Assembly (NCBI GenBank): GCA_032622095.1
Contig: CP136065.1
Span: forward strand, 52,697,949-52,761,948
Length of the DNA stretch: 64,000 nucleotides
Direction: 5' to 3'
DNA from: Siphonodentalium dalli
Taxonomy: Eukaryota; Mollusca; Scaphopoda; Gadilida; Siphonodentaliidae
Part shown: in pieces, positions 23,211-35,685 of the stretch
Numbering within the stretch: position 1 is the first letter of the stretch
Layout of the letters: every line of letters begins with the position of its first letter
The notes under the pieces: model-generated
Told to the model about the DNA's origin: nothing
The model's database searches: none
Seen by the model: the letters and a program-made list of their open reading frames with translations, nothing else
Translations under genes and position numbers: made by a program

Positions 23211-23562
23211 TTAAAGGGGTACTGTACACTAAATCCGGCCATTTATGGGACCATCTCATTTTATACTCAACAAAACATATGCAACAAATGAATGATTTGA
23301 GCCATGGAATAGTGCAAAATACACTCATGTGTTTTGTGAACGATGCAAACAACATGGTAATTATAATGAAAATCAATAAATTGCTGGAGTCATAAATGCA
23401 TTTTCATTATAAGTACCATGTTGTTTGCATCATTCGTAAGCACATGAGTGTATTTATCACTATTCCATGGCTCAAATTCATTAATTTGTTTCATATATTC
23501 TTTTGAGTATAAAAGGAGATGGTCCCATAAATGGCCGGATTTGGTGTATTGTACCCCTTTAA
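23211..23562. mobile_element. TTAA palindromic MITE, AAAGGGGTACTGTAC family (copy 1)
   Basis: The arms start TTAAAGGGGTACTGTACACT and end with a near reverse complement (GTGTATTGTACCCCTTTAA). Almost the whole 352 bp folds on itself around 23390. A shorter copy lies at 33968-34266. Confidence 0.85.
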
Positions 23563-24029
23563 CATAGCTCCAAATCAATAATAGACCATTGGGATGTACA
23601 CTTTTACATATATGTAATACTGTTAATTTGAGTTATCCCAAAACCTCACTCAACAAAAAGACTTTCCGGCGATCAATATAGATTCCTCTCTTGTTTACTT
23701 AACTAAAAATGGCGGTATCTCTCGCCTGAATCGGTTGTAACAACAAAGAACTAAATATTGTGTTCTTAATATACCCATGGAATTGGAACTGGAACTGTTC
23801 ATATGTGTTAGAAAATATGAACAGTTAAAAACATTAGTATGGAGAGATAACACATGTTCGATCTTATAACTCGTCTGGATTGTCTCACAACCACACCAAT
23901 ACTTATTTGTGATATGCCCTACATACTATAGGTTCTAGATAGTTTTATATATGATTATAGTATGTACGTGTGCGTGGATATGAAATACAAGCCGTCTATT
24001 CATATTATTTATAGTGATACTTGTTTTAG

Positions 24030-24158
24030 GGGGTAGCAGGAAGACAGCCAGATATGGCTAGGCTAACCCCCAATAACATACAGCAATAACTTATTATATG
24101 TTACTGCCATTGTATTATTCATGTGTGTATTGTAAATAAATTATCCTATCCTATCCTT
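24030..24158 (+). mobile_element. LINE 3'-end fragment with TCCTA tail
   Basis: GGTAGCAGGAAGACAGCC...GCTAACCCCC, then TATTGTAAATAAATTATCCTATCCTATCC. The 27660-27790 segment has the same layout (GGCAGGAAGACAG, CCACCCCCC, GGAAATAAAATATCCTATCC). Both look like 5'-truncated CR1/Jockey-group 3' ends with short tandem tails. Confidence 0.6.
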
Positions 24159-24199
24159 TGTAACTGACTGGGAGAATCCATTAGTATATCCAGGGTTAA

Positions 24200-25366
24200 T
24201 AAAAACGTTTCCTGGAAGCTAAACTAGTACTCTCACAAGAAAAGTGCTCTAATGTTTCAATGGATCCATAAGTTTGAGGATTCAGCTTCAGGTCTGAAAG
24301 ATTAAGTTTCTGAAATATTTGCCAAGACGGTCAATGTTGAGATAATCCAACTCTGCACCACCTTATAAACGTTAAGCATACAGCTTGTTACACATATCAA
24401 AATAGGATGTATAAGTATATCCTACACGAAACATGTACAATACAGGGTTCGTGTTCCCTTTATAGAGTTCTCTAGTGGTGTATGTATATAGTTTCGAAAT
24501 ACCACTTGTGTTGATGCGATTGTTAGAGTATTTTCTCATGGCATAGTAACACTGGCATCACTTGTGACTCCCATAAAATACTCGTGCGATGAACCGGTTA
24601 TACGTACATTCCAATAAGTGTGATATATGCTTTCAATCAGTTTGGGATGACATCACACAGTTGCTCGGTTGACATGGTAACCCTTTTCGAAATTAAGAAG
24701 AAAATTGTCTGGAAGGACAAAAAACTATTTATACAAGAGCGAACCAGTGAGCGGTCTTATCGAGCCGTTAATGGGGGATAGGTATTGCATGGTATTAGAG
24801 AGAAAATAATTCTCTCCTGCAGGTGGTGGCATCACAAGCGATGCAACCGTTGCCATTGGCGACGAATGAGATCGAGTGCGCTTGCGCATACTTGTTTTGC
24901 AACCAATTCCGTTTTGACAACGACAGAAAAGGACAAAGACACACGTTATGGCGAAACTCGATCGATTCGAAGATCACACGAGCCTGAACATCAAAACCGG
25001 ATGACATCTTCATCATCTGAAAATCTTCACAGTGTGACACAAACTGGTGACTAATAGTATGAAAAAGGAGACACAGAATCTCACATCAAAGAGTCGGCTT
25101 GACGTTTGTGAACCGTATCACATAATTCAAAACCAATCAGTACTTCGTTCAACTCGACATTACACCTTTGTCATGAATTAACATTTGTCAACCAGTAAGC
25201 ATCTTTAGTTCTCCACGGCGTCTACAGGCTGGTTATCATCCGATTAAATACCCACAGTTCAAACGAAAAGACATCGTTCTATTCCATAAACCACGCTAAT
25301 GGTTCATCCACAACGGAGATAATTGCGTAGCTGTCACTGGATTACTGTCGCTAAATGAACTGTCGT
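24200..25366. other. No recognisable gene
   Basis: Non-coding. A short frame at 24785-25054 has no recognisable domain. Confidence 0.5.
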
Positions 25367-25500
25367 TTAACCCTTTCTGTTATAAATACTCATTGACGAG
25401 TAGTTACCGTGGGAAATTTTCAGTTAATATGTTCGTCTGTTGAACTTATCATCTGAACATTTCACACCAATGGATATGAATCCTTCTGCATGTATTCTCT
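25367..25500 (+). mobile_element. Left part of a TTAACCCTTTCT MITE
   Basis: TTAACCCTTTCTGTTATAAATACTCATTGACG, then TTGAACTTATCATCTGAACA, matching the 19893 and 23045 elements. The right end could not be placed. Confidence 0.45.
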
Positions 25501-27090
25501 GTCTTATTACGCCTTCTATGGATGTTTCCTGTGAACGTGTTTTTTTACTTGTCAATGGGCCAATGGGCGAAATATGCTTAAAAAGGTACTTGAATATTTT
25601 CGTACGTGAACCATATGATTAGAAAGGTACTTGAGTATTTTCGGACTTCGTAATCGTATAGAGAGTGGCTATGTGCGAAGCGCCCGGGTGGTCGAAACGA
25701 TCGAGTGATCTTCTTCTTCACCACAAGATTTGTTGTTTTCATCAGCACATGCACTATTTTTTGTTAATAACGTGAATCTGAGTTGTAATTTATATTTTGT
25801 TGGGTCGGACATGCCTGTTGTTTGGCCCTCTCCATATTATTGTGTAGGCAATTTTCTGAAGTATGAATGTACCTAAGACCATTCATAACACAGTGCCAAG
25901 TATGACAAAATGTCAACGCAGCTGATATCTCATGGCATTCAGGAAATTATTGTTCACACATGATATTTGGGGCATATATGTGTTAGAAATTTCCAATACT
26001 TTGTGTGGATTTGTCAAAATACAAGAATAATAGACTGTCAATTTCATACCTTTGGTCCAACTGCTACATTCCCAACTTGGCTTCTAATGCCAGAACATTT
26101 TTCCAAAAAAGCAAATGGCCACACACTTGTGTTTATGTGATGAGTCTGCCTTGTAATATTGGCCCCTCTCCTCATCTCAAATCCTATTCTTTAAGATGCC
26201 AAAATAATTATTTTGTTTTTGCTTTATTAGTTTTGACTTCTATTGGCCGGGGTAGTTTCGCTCACTTCCCACTTAATTATAATTCAGTTTCAAGGATACG
26301 GCTATGTAATTGTGAAATGTTAAGCACATCGGAGTTGCAATCTCGAAATGGCTGGCATGCATCTTAGTGAGAGGTACAACAACGCATACGGCCTATACTA
26401 TATATTACGTTGGGTCCTTAAGGGGTCCTGTTTTGCCATGATGTTGTTGGTTCCTGCCGAATTGCTATTGACACGGAACACTGATGATCTTATGAAATTG
26501 TACCGTATCCGTTTTGTTTTCTAAAGTTGTCATTTTCGTTGTCCCCTGTCCATTCAACAACAACACAATTAAATTACCACAATCCCGTATGAAAGCTTCC
26601 ACAATGAATGAGCACTCGATAATTCTTTACTTTCTGTTATATAATGAAGTATCCGATATATAATGATTAAATTATACACTGAAGATAAGTATAGGTAACG
26701 TAATGTTGTAAATCGTTAATGTGCAAAATATAGTGGTAAGTGCTATATACGGCGAATCCAACATTAGTCAATTTCCGGTGTATAATTGCTTTGCAGTCGT
26801 TGCATCGGTGCTTAAAGATGGTCTGCACTTTTATATAGATAATAGACAGGTCCAGCCACGCGTACGTGTAACTTGTAACGTGTGCTGCCAATATCTATGG
26901 AGGTCACCCGACTAACGTTATTAATTCGCCTACGCGAACACGATCAAATCGTCTAGAAGTGTTGCATCCTACGTGTAGCAAAGATGAATAATCCACTCTT
27001 CTGATAACCGAATGAGCTACCTACATTGTGCAAGCGGTGTGAGAACTGAATTTGCCTGCGCGGTAAGATCCCATTTTGATTGAAGCCCAT
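25501..27090. other. No recognisable gene
   Basis: The longest frame (26005-26367, 120 codons) shows no motif, signal peptide or convincing codon pattern. I see no repeat of note. Confidence 0.45.
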
Positions 27091-27503
27091 TAAGGGTACG
27101 CTGGCAAGTTTGCACGGTATGTTTTTGCGGGAATTTCGTCATAGAAAACCACATGGTGCCAGAATATGAACGGAAACGTGCACATAACATGCATCTTTAC
27201 CAAAGCGAAAGACATGAGAAGTAACATTTATCTAATTCCCCCTTGTAACAGTGCTACTGGAATTTGCCTTCAAATACCTGTATGATTTATTCTTGCGAGA
27301 TAATTGCATGATATTTACAGGCAAATTCGGGTAGTATCTTTACTAGTGGAACTACATATATTTTACTTCGCACGTAGTTAGCAGTCGCACAGATGCACTT
27401 TGTATGCTTGTTTCCGTTCATATTATGGCACCATATCGTTTTCTACGACAAAATGCCTGCAAACCATACCGTGCAAACTTGCCAGCGTATGAACGTACCC
27501 TAA
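27091..27503. mobile_element. MITE with TAAGGGTACG termini
   Basis: The left arm TAAGGGTACGCTGGCAAGTTTGCACGG... recurs inverted at 27400-27503 with an extra TTCATA near the tip. The arms are about 100 bp and roughly 80-85% identical by eye; the middle is unique. The TSD is ambiguous. Confidence 0.7.
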
Positions 27504-27659
27504 ACCTATCGCTAGTCGAATTGTGACAGCTTGTTCTCGCTACCCGGTTATCATTTACAGGTTTCGCTAGACGTTGGCCGAACTGTATATACGAACGTGT
27601 AGGTTTGATGCATGTAAACTATAATTTATTCTCAATAACACATGGTTATACCAGACGAT

Positions 27660-27790
27660 TCTTATAGGAATGGCAGGAAGACAGTCTTGCCAGACTATGC
27701 CACCCCCCACAATATACGACATAATTATCCATAATTTTCATCATTATTATGTAATATATATGTGTATTGGAAATAAAATATCCTATCCTA
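27660..27790 (+). mobile_element. LINE 3'-end fragment with ATCCTATCCTA tail
   Basis: Shares GGCAGGAAGACAG, a C-rich block and a WATAAATATCCTATCC tail with 24030-24158. Non-coding, 5'-truncated. Confidence 0.55.
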
Positions 27791-28193
27791 GGATTACTTA
27801 TAAATAAATATTTAATCGGAATGGGTGATTAGATTTATTAAGATTGATCTTAGAATTTATCGAGGATTAATATTGACTAAATAACCGTGACATTTAAATA
27901 AGTGTTCTTAAAGAATTCCAGAATCTCAAAAGTAACGGCCACAAAAGACCAATTTTTAAAACGACTTACAAATGTAAATTTATAACCGTTACTTTTAGAT
28001 CCTGCAGAATACTTATACTTAATAAATGGAGGCTGATATGCTTGCGTTCCATGGAGTATGGGTGCAAATCGGTCTGACACGTTGCGTGGAACTCGCTCCA
28101 CACTTAAGACAATATCAGATCAACTTGCATCCACACTCCATCGAACGCAACAGGATCAACATCCATTCCTTATATTTACACTCAACTGGCATA

Positions 28194-28460
28194 TTAACCC
28201 TTTCATGACGTGAATTGTGCTGGAGCAGCATTAAAGATTATGTGCCAGTGCATTCTCTGATATATGTGAGTCTCCAATATTATAGGGAGCCTCGTATATA
28301 TATAAGAGAATGCACTGGTCAATGTAAATGTTGTTGGGCCAATGCATTCTCTTATATATGCGAGACTCCCTATGGGAGACTCGTATATATATAAGATAAT
28401 GTATACGTTGGCACAGGGTTTTCACAAAATTTAAGGCAGCTCCAGTCATAGAAGGATTAA
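28194..28460. mobile_element. Compact double-hairpin TTAA MITE
   Basis: It starts TTAACCCTTTCATGACGTG and ends TCCAGTCATAGAAGGATTAA. Hairpins at 28244-28319 and 28338-28412 are almost adjacent because the AT-rich spacer is missing. Their central arms read GAGTCTCC / GGGAGACTC instead of the usual GAGTCGACC, with both sides of the stem changed. Confidence 0.7.
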
Positions 28461-29690
28461 AGGAGCATTCAGAGCCTATTTTCAACGATATTTTAGTAGT
28501 GCGTTGCAAGTTCCTTCCGTACAATATGGAAATAAGATGGGGTTCGCGCGCGACTTCACATGATTCGATTTCAACCAACCAACCCCTGCATTCACGCTCC
28601 GAAGCGGGAATTCATGATGCATGTAGGAGCGTAAATATTTTTCTATCTGAAGAATCTCCAGTAAGCACCAGTAACAAAGTGACTCGGAACACGGCACATG
28701 TTTCAAACGACTTCAAAATGTAACCATGTTATCATTACTTTGAAATTCTGGAGTAGAAGTATATTTTCGTCAAAGGGATATTTTAACAACCTTCGAAACA
28801 ATAATAAGTACAATAGTAAACCATTTATATAGTGCATTCCACAATTCATTTATTTCAATGCGCTCTACACAGATGTTTACCCCGGCCATATAAGGCATGA
28901 TCTACTGTTGCCATTCCCTCCCATCAACGATAAAGCAACCCCGCGCTGTAACGAACCCGTGCGCAAATCGGGATAATATCAATCAACTCCCGACCGAGTA
29001 CTCTCTTAACGCATGAGTGGTGAGTGCCACCGTACTCGGCCACAACTATACACGAGCTTTGAACTGCGTGCATGTAACACTGACTCCGGGGAGGGGGTGT
29101 AATTGTAGTTCGTGGTCGGAGAACCCCATTCAAGTAACCTTAGCAAGGTATCTGTTTAGCTTAGCATACATTTTCGACGTCGCCAAAATTATCACAAAAT
29201 GCCGAACACAACACCGAGTCTATATAAATTGGGAATAACGATTCCAGTCACGTCTTGCTGATTAGGACTAATTACAGCGACGTTCCGTATTCCGCGTATA
29301 CTCGACATAACCCATGACTCGTCTCTAGCGAATGAGACGACCACCAGTCTAGATGGCTGGCAATACGCGCTCACGAGTCTATTTGGCGCTCCACAGAGTA
29401 TTCGCTGTGAACGATATGAGGTATTGGTCCAATACAGATTCGACTATAATGGTCAAGTTGGGAATAAGGCATGTCCGGTCTCTCTGTGATGCTGCCCCAT
29501 GGTGCCCAATTATAACAAAACGACGAACAGTCTAATGGGTCCTGCATGACACGCAATATTCAGACAGAACATGATCTGATGATTCATCATTTGTTGTCAG
29601 GGGCAGCCCAGCTCACTTTGGGAGCTGTCTGGGATGGGGTGATGTGGGTCTTGGTGGATGCCGAAAATGTGATGAGAACGGAACGCTTGG
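28461..29690. other. No recognisable gene
   Basis: Several short frames on both strands, none with a family motif. No tandem or inverted structure that I can support. Confidence 0.45.
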
Positions 29691-32160
29691 AGATTTAATA
29701 CTTGTTATATGCTCGTTTTAAAAACGGGACGTTATATTGTATTTTGGTCTGTAATTGCGTGTCCGTCCGTTCATATTTCGTTTCCGGGTGATAACTTTAG
29801 TCATACTGAACTATAGGAATTACATTTGGCATGTAGGTTCACGGCTACGAAATGTATGTCAAGTTCGATTTTGAGGTCCAGCTGCCCATCTTACCAGAGT
29901 TTCGCCCCTTTGTTTGGGCACTTGTCGGATCTGTTCTCCGGATGATCACTAGGGCTTCACGGTTTTTCGGTATTTAGTCATACGCAGTTTTATTTTTAAT
30001 ACCGTGTAGTCGGTATTGGATTACTTGAATAGTCGGTATATCGCGGCACGCTATATTTTCTTCTTTTAGTCGGTTTTACGACAGCAAACGTCAACAAATT
30101 TAATATATTCCGAGGCAATCACGCGTGCTTGTAAGTAATGAAAGAGAACCAGCGAGACGAAACGAGAACCATGCAGCGATACGAGAAGATAACCAGCCAG
30201 CCAAGACGCCCAGAGCAAAACTGAAGAAAGTGCTAAAAGCATTCATAACAAAGGGAGTGTCAACGTGTTATATGCTGATGGTGTATTTATAGTCGTCTCA
30301 ACTGCAGCTCAAAATACTGCACACAAAGCAATAATTAGACCATGATCCCCATCCATACAATTACGAAATGTAAACTATATATACAACGTTGTTCGAATTC
30401 GCGCGAACATATCTCTGTATACAAATGTGTCACAAGTGTGCATTCTCAGCGCTTATTCAGTAAGTCGGGACATATTGTTGCACCGAAGCGTTCTTGTCTG
30501 AAGCCAGATAATGGTATATATATATATATATGTTATCGTTTCTCGCGGCCAAATTGTAGACTCATTGGACTGTAGTGGTGTACTTTGTTCGGATAAACAT
30601 GTCAGTTCAGTATTGTCGTTATTTTAGAGCGTTGAATATGCTTTGTTATGAAATAAAAATTGTGAATTAAATGTTTGATATTTGTTACGAAGGCGACGTA
30701 CGTCATTATGACCACACACATTGTTATGATCACAAGTGACATGCATTGCGTTGTCACGCTGGTCATCCTATAATCCCAGCTGCGGGCAGTAAACCGCACA
30801 TCGGGCAAAAACAATTAGAGTTTTCCACATGATGGGCTAATTTAATTAGTTAAAAGTTGCCAATTTAGAAGTTACACAAATCATTTCATATCAGTTCTGG
30901 AGAAAAATACAATCTTAGTCGAGCGCATTCGGAATTTCGGGATAAATTTAAGTTTCATTCGGCAAAAGTTTCACTGCAGACACATCTCGAGAATTTTTAT
31001 TTGAAAACGTGGAACAGTCTATATGGGACAATCTACCCGTGACGTGTTTTGATATTAAAAGCACCCAGTCCCTATCCAGTAACTCGAATAAAGACACCTT
31101 TCCAAACATACCATACACCGATAAAGTAAAACTTACTGCGGGCAGCAGTGAACTCATACGCGGGCAAAAATCTTGCCCACTTCGGGGTTTACTCCGACAC
31201 CGTGGAGACGGTGGAGTGTCTCATGTAATTGTCAATATTTTCATGCATAAAAGCCGCAAATTCCAATGTGAATGTAGAATTCGTTTCCTAAACTATCTAT
31301 ATCAATGGAACGTTGACAACATTGTCCAAATTGATCACATCGCAATCATCTTGCAGCTGAAACACACACACAATTGAAAAATGGAAGCTTATTCTCACAC
31401 TTCATCGACCATTTCGTCGCTTTATTCGTTGAACTGTTAACATTTGGTTGAAGCTGGGTTCATTATGCACATCCTGGATCCGGAGTTGTGTCCGAAGAAA
31501 AATAGTTAATAACAAACTTCCCCTCATAACAAACCTACACGTACTCTTCACTCGTGCCCGCAACGGGGTTTACTCAATATGTGCCCGCAGCGGGTATTAT
31601 AGGATGACCAGCGTGGTTGTCCTATTTGCGTGTGTCGGCGTGACACTACATTCACACTCAAATATTGAATTGCGTACTGCATGTTCCATATATCTTGACT
31701 AGCAAAATACTTGGACATTATTCTTGACGGCATTTAGTCACACCGCGGTGTTTCATTTAATATCGTAGTCGGTATTGTGAAGGTGGATACCGTGAAGTCC
31801 TAATGATCACTTAGTTAAAGTTAACTGAATGGAATGTATTATTTATGCAGGTTTATAACCATGTGTCAAGTTCGACTTTATGTTCCGTCCGACCATCTTA
31901 CCAGATTTGTGGACCTTTTCGACGTTAGTCATTCGAATTTTCTTTGTTTCTGGATAGCAACTTCAGTTGACCGAATGGAATGAAATTTGATATTGCTGTT
32001 TTGAAACCAAAAAATACAGGTCAGGTTCGAGATTAGGTTGCGTCCGCTCATTTTTACTAGAGTTACCGTTTCGATGTTGTAATTCCGGTTTTCTTGGTTT
32101 CCTGTTAGTATAACTGCAGTTGACCACTACCAGATTTGGTATGTGTCTGAAAATCTATTA
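29691..32160 (+). repeat. Diverged tandem array split by a hAT-like element
   Basis: Flanking 29950-31802 on both sides are diverged units of about 130-150 bp built around TTTCCGGRTGATAACTTYAGT, a GAATGGAATGAAATTTG-like block and CAAGTTCGA...TTACCAGAG. Joining 29941 to 31803 restores one continuous unit. Arrays like this often accompany Helitron-like or LINE 3' regions; the parent element is not identified. Confidence 0.6.
29950..31802. mobile_element. Non-autonomous hAT-like element, 8-bp TSD
   Basis: The 8-mer ATGATCAC stands directly outside both ends (29942-29949, 31803-31810). Terminal repeats are TAGGGCTTCACGGT and, inverted, TAGGACTTCACGGT. Subterminal inverted blocks follow, e.g. CGCTGGTCATCCTATAAT near 30758 against its complement near 31600, and repeated ACCG/CGGT around GTAGTCGGTAT. 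An 8-bp TSD and TAGGG tips fit hAT. No transposase is recognisable; the 122-codon frame at 31009 has no hAT motif. Confidence 0.8.
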
Positions 32161-32258
32161 TAGACGCAATCGCGGGAAGAAAAGTTTCACCAAACTTATT
32201 AAGGTCCCCGTGTTCATGCATTGCGAGTGTTGGTGGAGCCACACTCAGTTGCTTGGTT

Positions 32259-32663
32259 TTAACACTTTACCCAACAAAACGGCCAAAAACGCCCAGCTAA
32301 AGCTTCAACAGCCTAAAATATCTTCGGTCTGTCTCAATAACACCATACAAATATGGATATCATTGGAACCGGTTCATCGACCACTTTGTGATGGTTACAG
32401 TTATTCCCTGTGCCAATGCATTCTTTTACATATGCGAGTCGACCATAGGTCGCCTCGCATATATAAGAGAAAGCATTGGCCTAAAATGTTCTTACATTTT
32501 TTAACAATTTTTATAATATTTTTCTACATTCTTTGACAATTTTATCATTTTTAATATGTGTTAAGCCAATGCATTCTCTTAGATATGCGAGGCGACCTAT
32601 GGTCGACTCGCATATATAAGAGAATGCATTGGCACAGGGCCGTTCTGTTGGGTAAATGGTTGA
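32259..32663 (+). mobile_element. Double-hairpin MITE, TTTACCCAACA family (copy 2)
   Basis: Left TTAACACTTTACCCAACA, right TGTTGGGTAAATGGTTGA (mutated TTAA). Hairpins at 32412-32480 and 32565-32633. The long flank matches that of 18990-19386 in reverse orientation (CCTAAAATATCTTCGGTCTG). Confidence 0.75.
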
Positions 32664-32959
32664 TAAACATGGTCAGGAGTTCACATGTGAGTGGTGCCCC
32701 ATTTAATGAACGTCGAAACTGATAACCTCAGTCTCAATTCCAGTGACTGTCGGGTGCTTGGGATATCAGAAGAGTTTTTTTTCCAGAATACGGAGCAAAA
32801 GAAATCGAGTTAAATGGAAGGTATAGTCTTATCAACAAATATGGTTGAATAAGTTTTTGGCGTCAAACTAATCAGATCTACGGATTGTAGTTTTACGTAA
32901 AATCGGACAGAGAATCTTTAGTTATGATGTAGAATATGACGAGAACCATGAACGCACAT
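32664..32959. other. No recognisable gene
   Basis: Non-coding spacer between two MITEs. Confidence 0.5.
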
Positions 32960-33474
32960 TTAAAGGCACGGGCGGTGTTCGTTGCAGAAATATTCATATT
33001 TGTTCAAATCGCCATCAACAGAAAGAATATTAAAATATATATAGTTTTGTTCATATGCCAAACACAATCAGCGCGTAAATAGTATATTGTCGCCAAGACG
33101 TACGATGGTGTACGTTAACAAGGGCCTGCTCGTGTTACAGAAGTTGTGCTTCTGTTTACATAACACAACGCAATTCTATTGGTTAATCACATAAACGCTC
33201 TTTATTATTTCCATATCAGGAAAACAGTAACAAATAACGCTCTTTATGTTTACCATATCCGGATCTAAACAAAAGCCAGGAAACGTAACGTTTTTTGCTT
33301 TTGTTTACATAGCAAAGGGAAAAAATTGACAATAACATACTGTTTATGCCATATTTCTGATTGGTATAAGAACAAGTCTGTCTATGTTTTACTATTCTTT
33401 CTGTTTATGGCGGTTTTTGACGGAGGTGAATATTTTAACAGCATACCCACCGACAACGCCGCCCGTATCTTTAA
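32960..33474 (+). mobile_element. TTAA-flanked MITE, AGGCACGGGCGGCGTT family (copy 2)
   Basis: Same ends and interior as 17930-18453, with TTAA at both borders. A handful of substitutions and short indels separate the copies, so they are fairly young. Confidence 0.8.
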
Positions 33475-33775
33475 AGATCTCCCGAGGATTCAGGTCAATG
33501 TTTACGAAATCTGTTTTGATTTTATTTAGATTCTAGTGTATGAAATAACACATTTGGAATAACACACTACGTGACAGCAATAATAATTTGGTTAAATTTT
33601 CAATGACAAAACGACATTTGTTTTGTATTTAGAAGTCTAGTTTTATACCACATTAGGCTTTTAACATTTCTTCAGTGGAAGACAGCAAAAATTTATGTCA
33701 CATTAGTTTGTTTATGTTGTCAACTCTAGGTGTCTGGAACCAATGAATACTTTTCAACGATAATATCATACAAAT

Positions 33776-34325
33776 TTAACCCTTTCTATACTAAATGGAT
33801 TCTCCCATTCAGCTATTCAAGTATACATTGGTATGATGTTTTATTCATCTGGAGGGATGTTCAGGAAATAAAAGCAGACGACAGATAATACAAGTGAAGA
33901 AGGATTCATATTAATTGGAGGGAAATGTTCAGATAATAACTTTAAATTCAACAAACGTCTGTAATGCTTAAAAGGGGACTGTACCCTAAATCCGGCCATT
34001 TATGGGACCATCTCATTTTATACTCAACAGAATATATTCAACTAATGAATGAATTTGAGCCATGGATTAGTGCAAAATACACTCATGTGTTCTATGCACG
34101 ATGGTAATTATAATGAAAATGGATTTATGACTCTAGTCATAAATTCATTATAATTACCATGTTGTTTGCATCGTTCGTAGAGCAAATGTCTCAAATTCAT
34201 CCATTTGTTGCATATATTCTGTTGAGTATAAAAGGAGATGGTCCCATAAATGGCCTCCCCCTTTAATATCTGAACATTTCCTGACTGAATACTCGTCAGT
34301 GAGAATTTAGTATAACGAGCGTTAA
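33776..34325 (+). mobile_element. TTAA MITE, CTATACTAAATGG family, with nested palindrome
   Basis: It starts TTAACCCTTTCTATACTAAATGG and ends TTTAGTATAACGAGCGTTAA. The palindromic MITE 33968-34266 is nested inside, also with TTAA borders. Confidence 0.75.
33968..34266. mobile_element. TTAA palindromic MITE, AAAGGGGTACTGTAC family (copy 2)
   Basis: TTAAAAGGGGACTGTACCCT on the left and a shortened right arm ending CCCCCTTTAA. The centre is shorter than in the 23211 copy and the right arm has lost about 20 bp near its tip. Confidence 0.8.
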
Positions 34326-34669
34326 TATGGATCGTATGGATGTCACAGAAGGTACACCAGGACCGATGACATTATAAAAGAAGTCACCATATTGCTTTTT
34401 TCATTGTCGGCTATGACTGTCTGAATATTGTGCCGCTATCGAGCCTTGAATCGTGTCTAACGGAATTATTTCAGGAAACTGACATCCACCCATCGCTGTG
34501 ATTTTTAGCATCGTTGCTAATTAATTACCGTGTTCCTTTGAGCGTATTATTTTTGTCTAAGTACGGCTTTCTGAATAAGGCGGACTGAAAATCGATAAGA
34601 CTTCCAGCTGACATGAGCTATGGGACAGCGAGGCCGCGAGTGATGAGTCCTTCGACGCGGAGACCAATT

Positions 34670-35511
34670 GACAGTGTCACCGGAGATATATCCCATCATA
34701 ACGGGGCGAGAGGGATAACGAACTTATTCCCGGCGTTAACACTGCCATCCCGTCACAGTGTCACCGGAGATATATCCCATCATAACGGGGCGAGAGGGAT
34801 AACGAACTTATTCCCGGTGTTAACACTGCCATCCCGTCACAGTGTCACCGGAGATATATCACATCATAAAGGGGCGAGAGGGATAACGAACTTATTCCCG
34901 GCGTTAACACTGCCATCCCGTCACAGTGTCACCGGAGATATATCCCATCATAACGGGGCGAGAGGGATAACGAACTTATTCCCGGCGTTAACACTGCCAT
35001 CCCGTCACAGTGTCACCGGAGATATATCCCATCATAAAGGGGCGAGAGGGATAACGAACTTATTCCCGGCGTTAACACTGCCATCCCGTCACAGTGTCAC
35101 CGGAGATATATCACATCATAAAGGGGCGAGAGGGATAACGAACTTATTCCCGGCGTTAACACTGCCATCCCGGCACAGTGTCACCGGAGATATATCCCAT
35201 CATAAAGGGGCGAGAGGGATAACGAACTTATTCCCGGCGTTAACACTGCCATCCCGTCACAGTGTCACCGGAGATATATCCCATCATAAAGGGGCGAGAG
35301 GGATAACGAACTTATTCCTGGCATTAACACTGCCATCCCGTCACAGTGTCACCGGAGATATATCCCATCATAAAGGGGTGAGAGGGATAACGAACTTATT
35401 CCTGGCATTAACACTGCCATCCCGTCACAGTGTCACCGGAGATATATCCCATCATAACAGGGCGAGAGGGATAACGAACTTATTCCTGGCGTTAACACTG
35501 CCATTCCGTCA
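34670..35511 (+). repeat. 84-bp minisatellite, ten copies
   Basis: Ten head-to-tail units beginning CAGTGTCACCGGAGATATAT and ending TAACACTGCCATCCCGTCA. Copies differ at a few positions (CCC/CAC after TATAT; AACGG/AAAGG; CCCGGCG/CCTGGCA), and variants cluster toward the right end. Because 84 is a multiple of three, a 304-codon frame (34613-35527) stays open with a 28-residue repeat around SVTGDISHH. I do not count it as a gene: no start context, domain or flanking exon supports it. Confidence 0.95.
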
Positions 35512-35685
35512 CATTTGTAAGAATTAGTTTGGAGATATGGACATGGGTTGATACTGCTATACTGCTCAGTAGGTAGCATCAGCACATTCTAATAAAAATG
35601 GTGAAGTACGGAACGCACAAATCAATAAACAGCATAATACAGACAATGCAAAACAATACATATGCAAGACAAAGTAACAAAAGCA

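Larger units (their letters stand above)
23045..24199 (+). mobile_element. TTAA-flanked element with nested insertions
   Basis: It starts TTAACCCTATATGTACTAAAG and ends ATTAGTATATCCAGGGTTAA; the right end carries the family block GGGAGAATCCAT. It contains a second TTAA palindrome (23211-23562) and a LINE 3' end (24030-24158). The short family core is about 250 bp. Confidence 0.55.

Noticed and set aside
29950-31802. A transposase gene within the hAT-like element
   Set aside because: The 122-codon frame at 31009-31377 shows no RW or dimerisation motifs of hAT transposases, so I list the element as non-autonomous.
34670-35511. CRISPR-like array
   Set aside because: Units are contiguous without unique spacers and the context is eukaryotic. 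It is a minisatellite.
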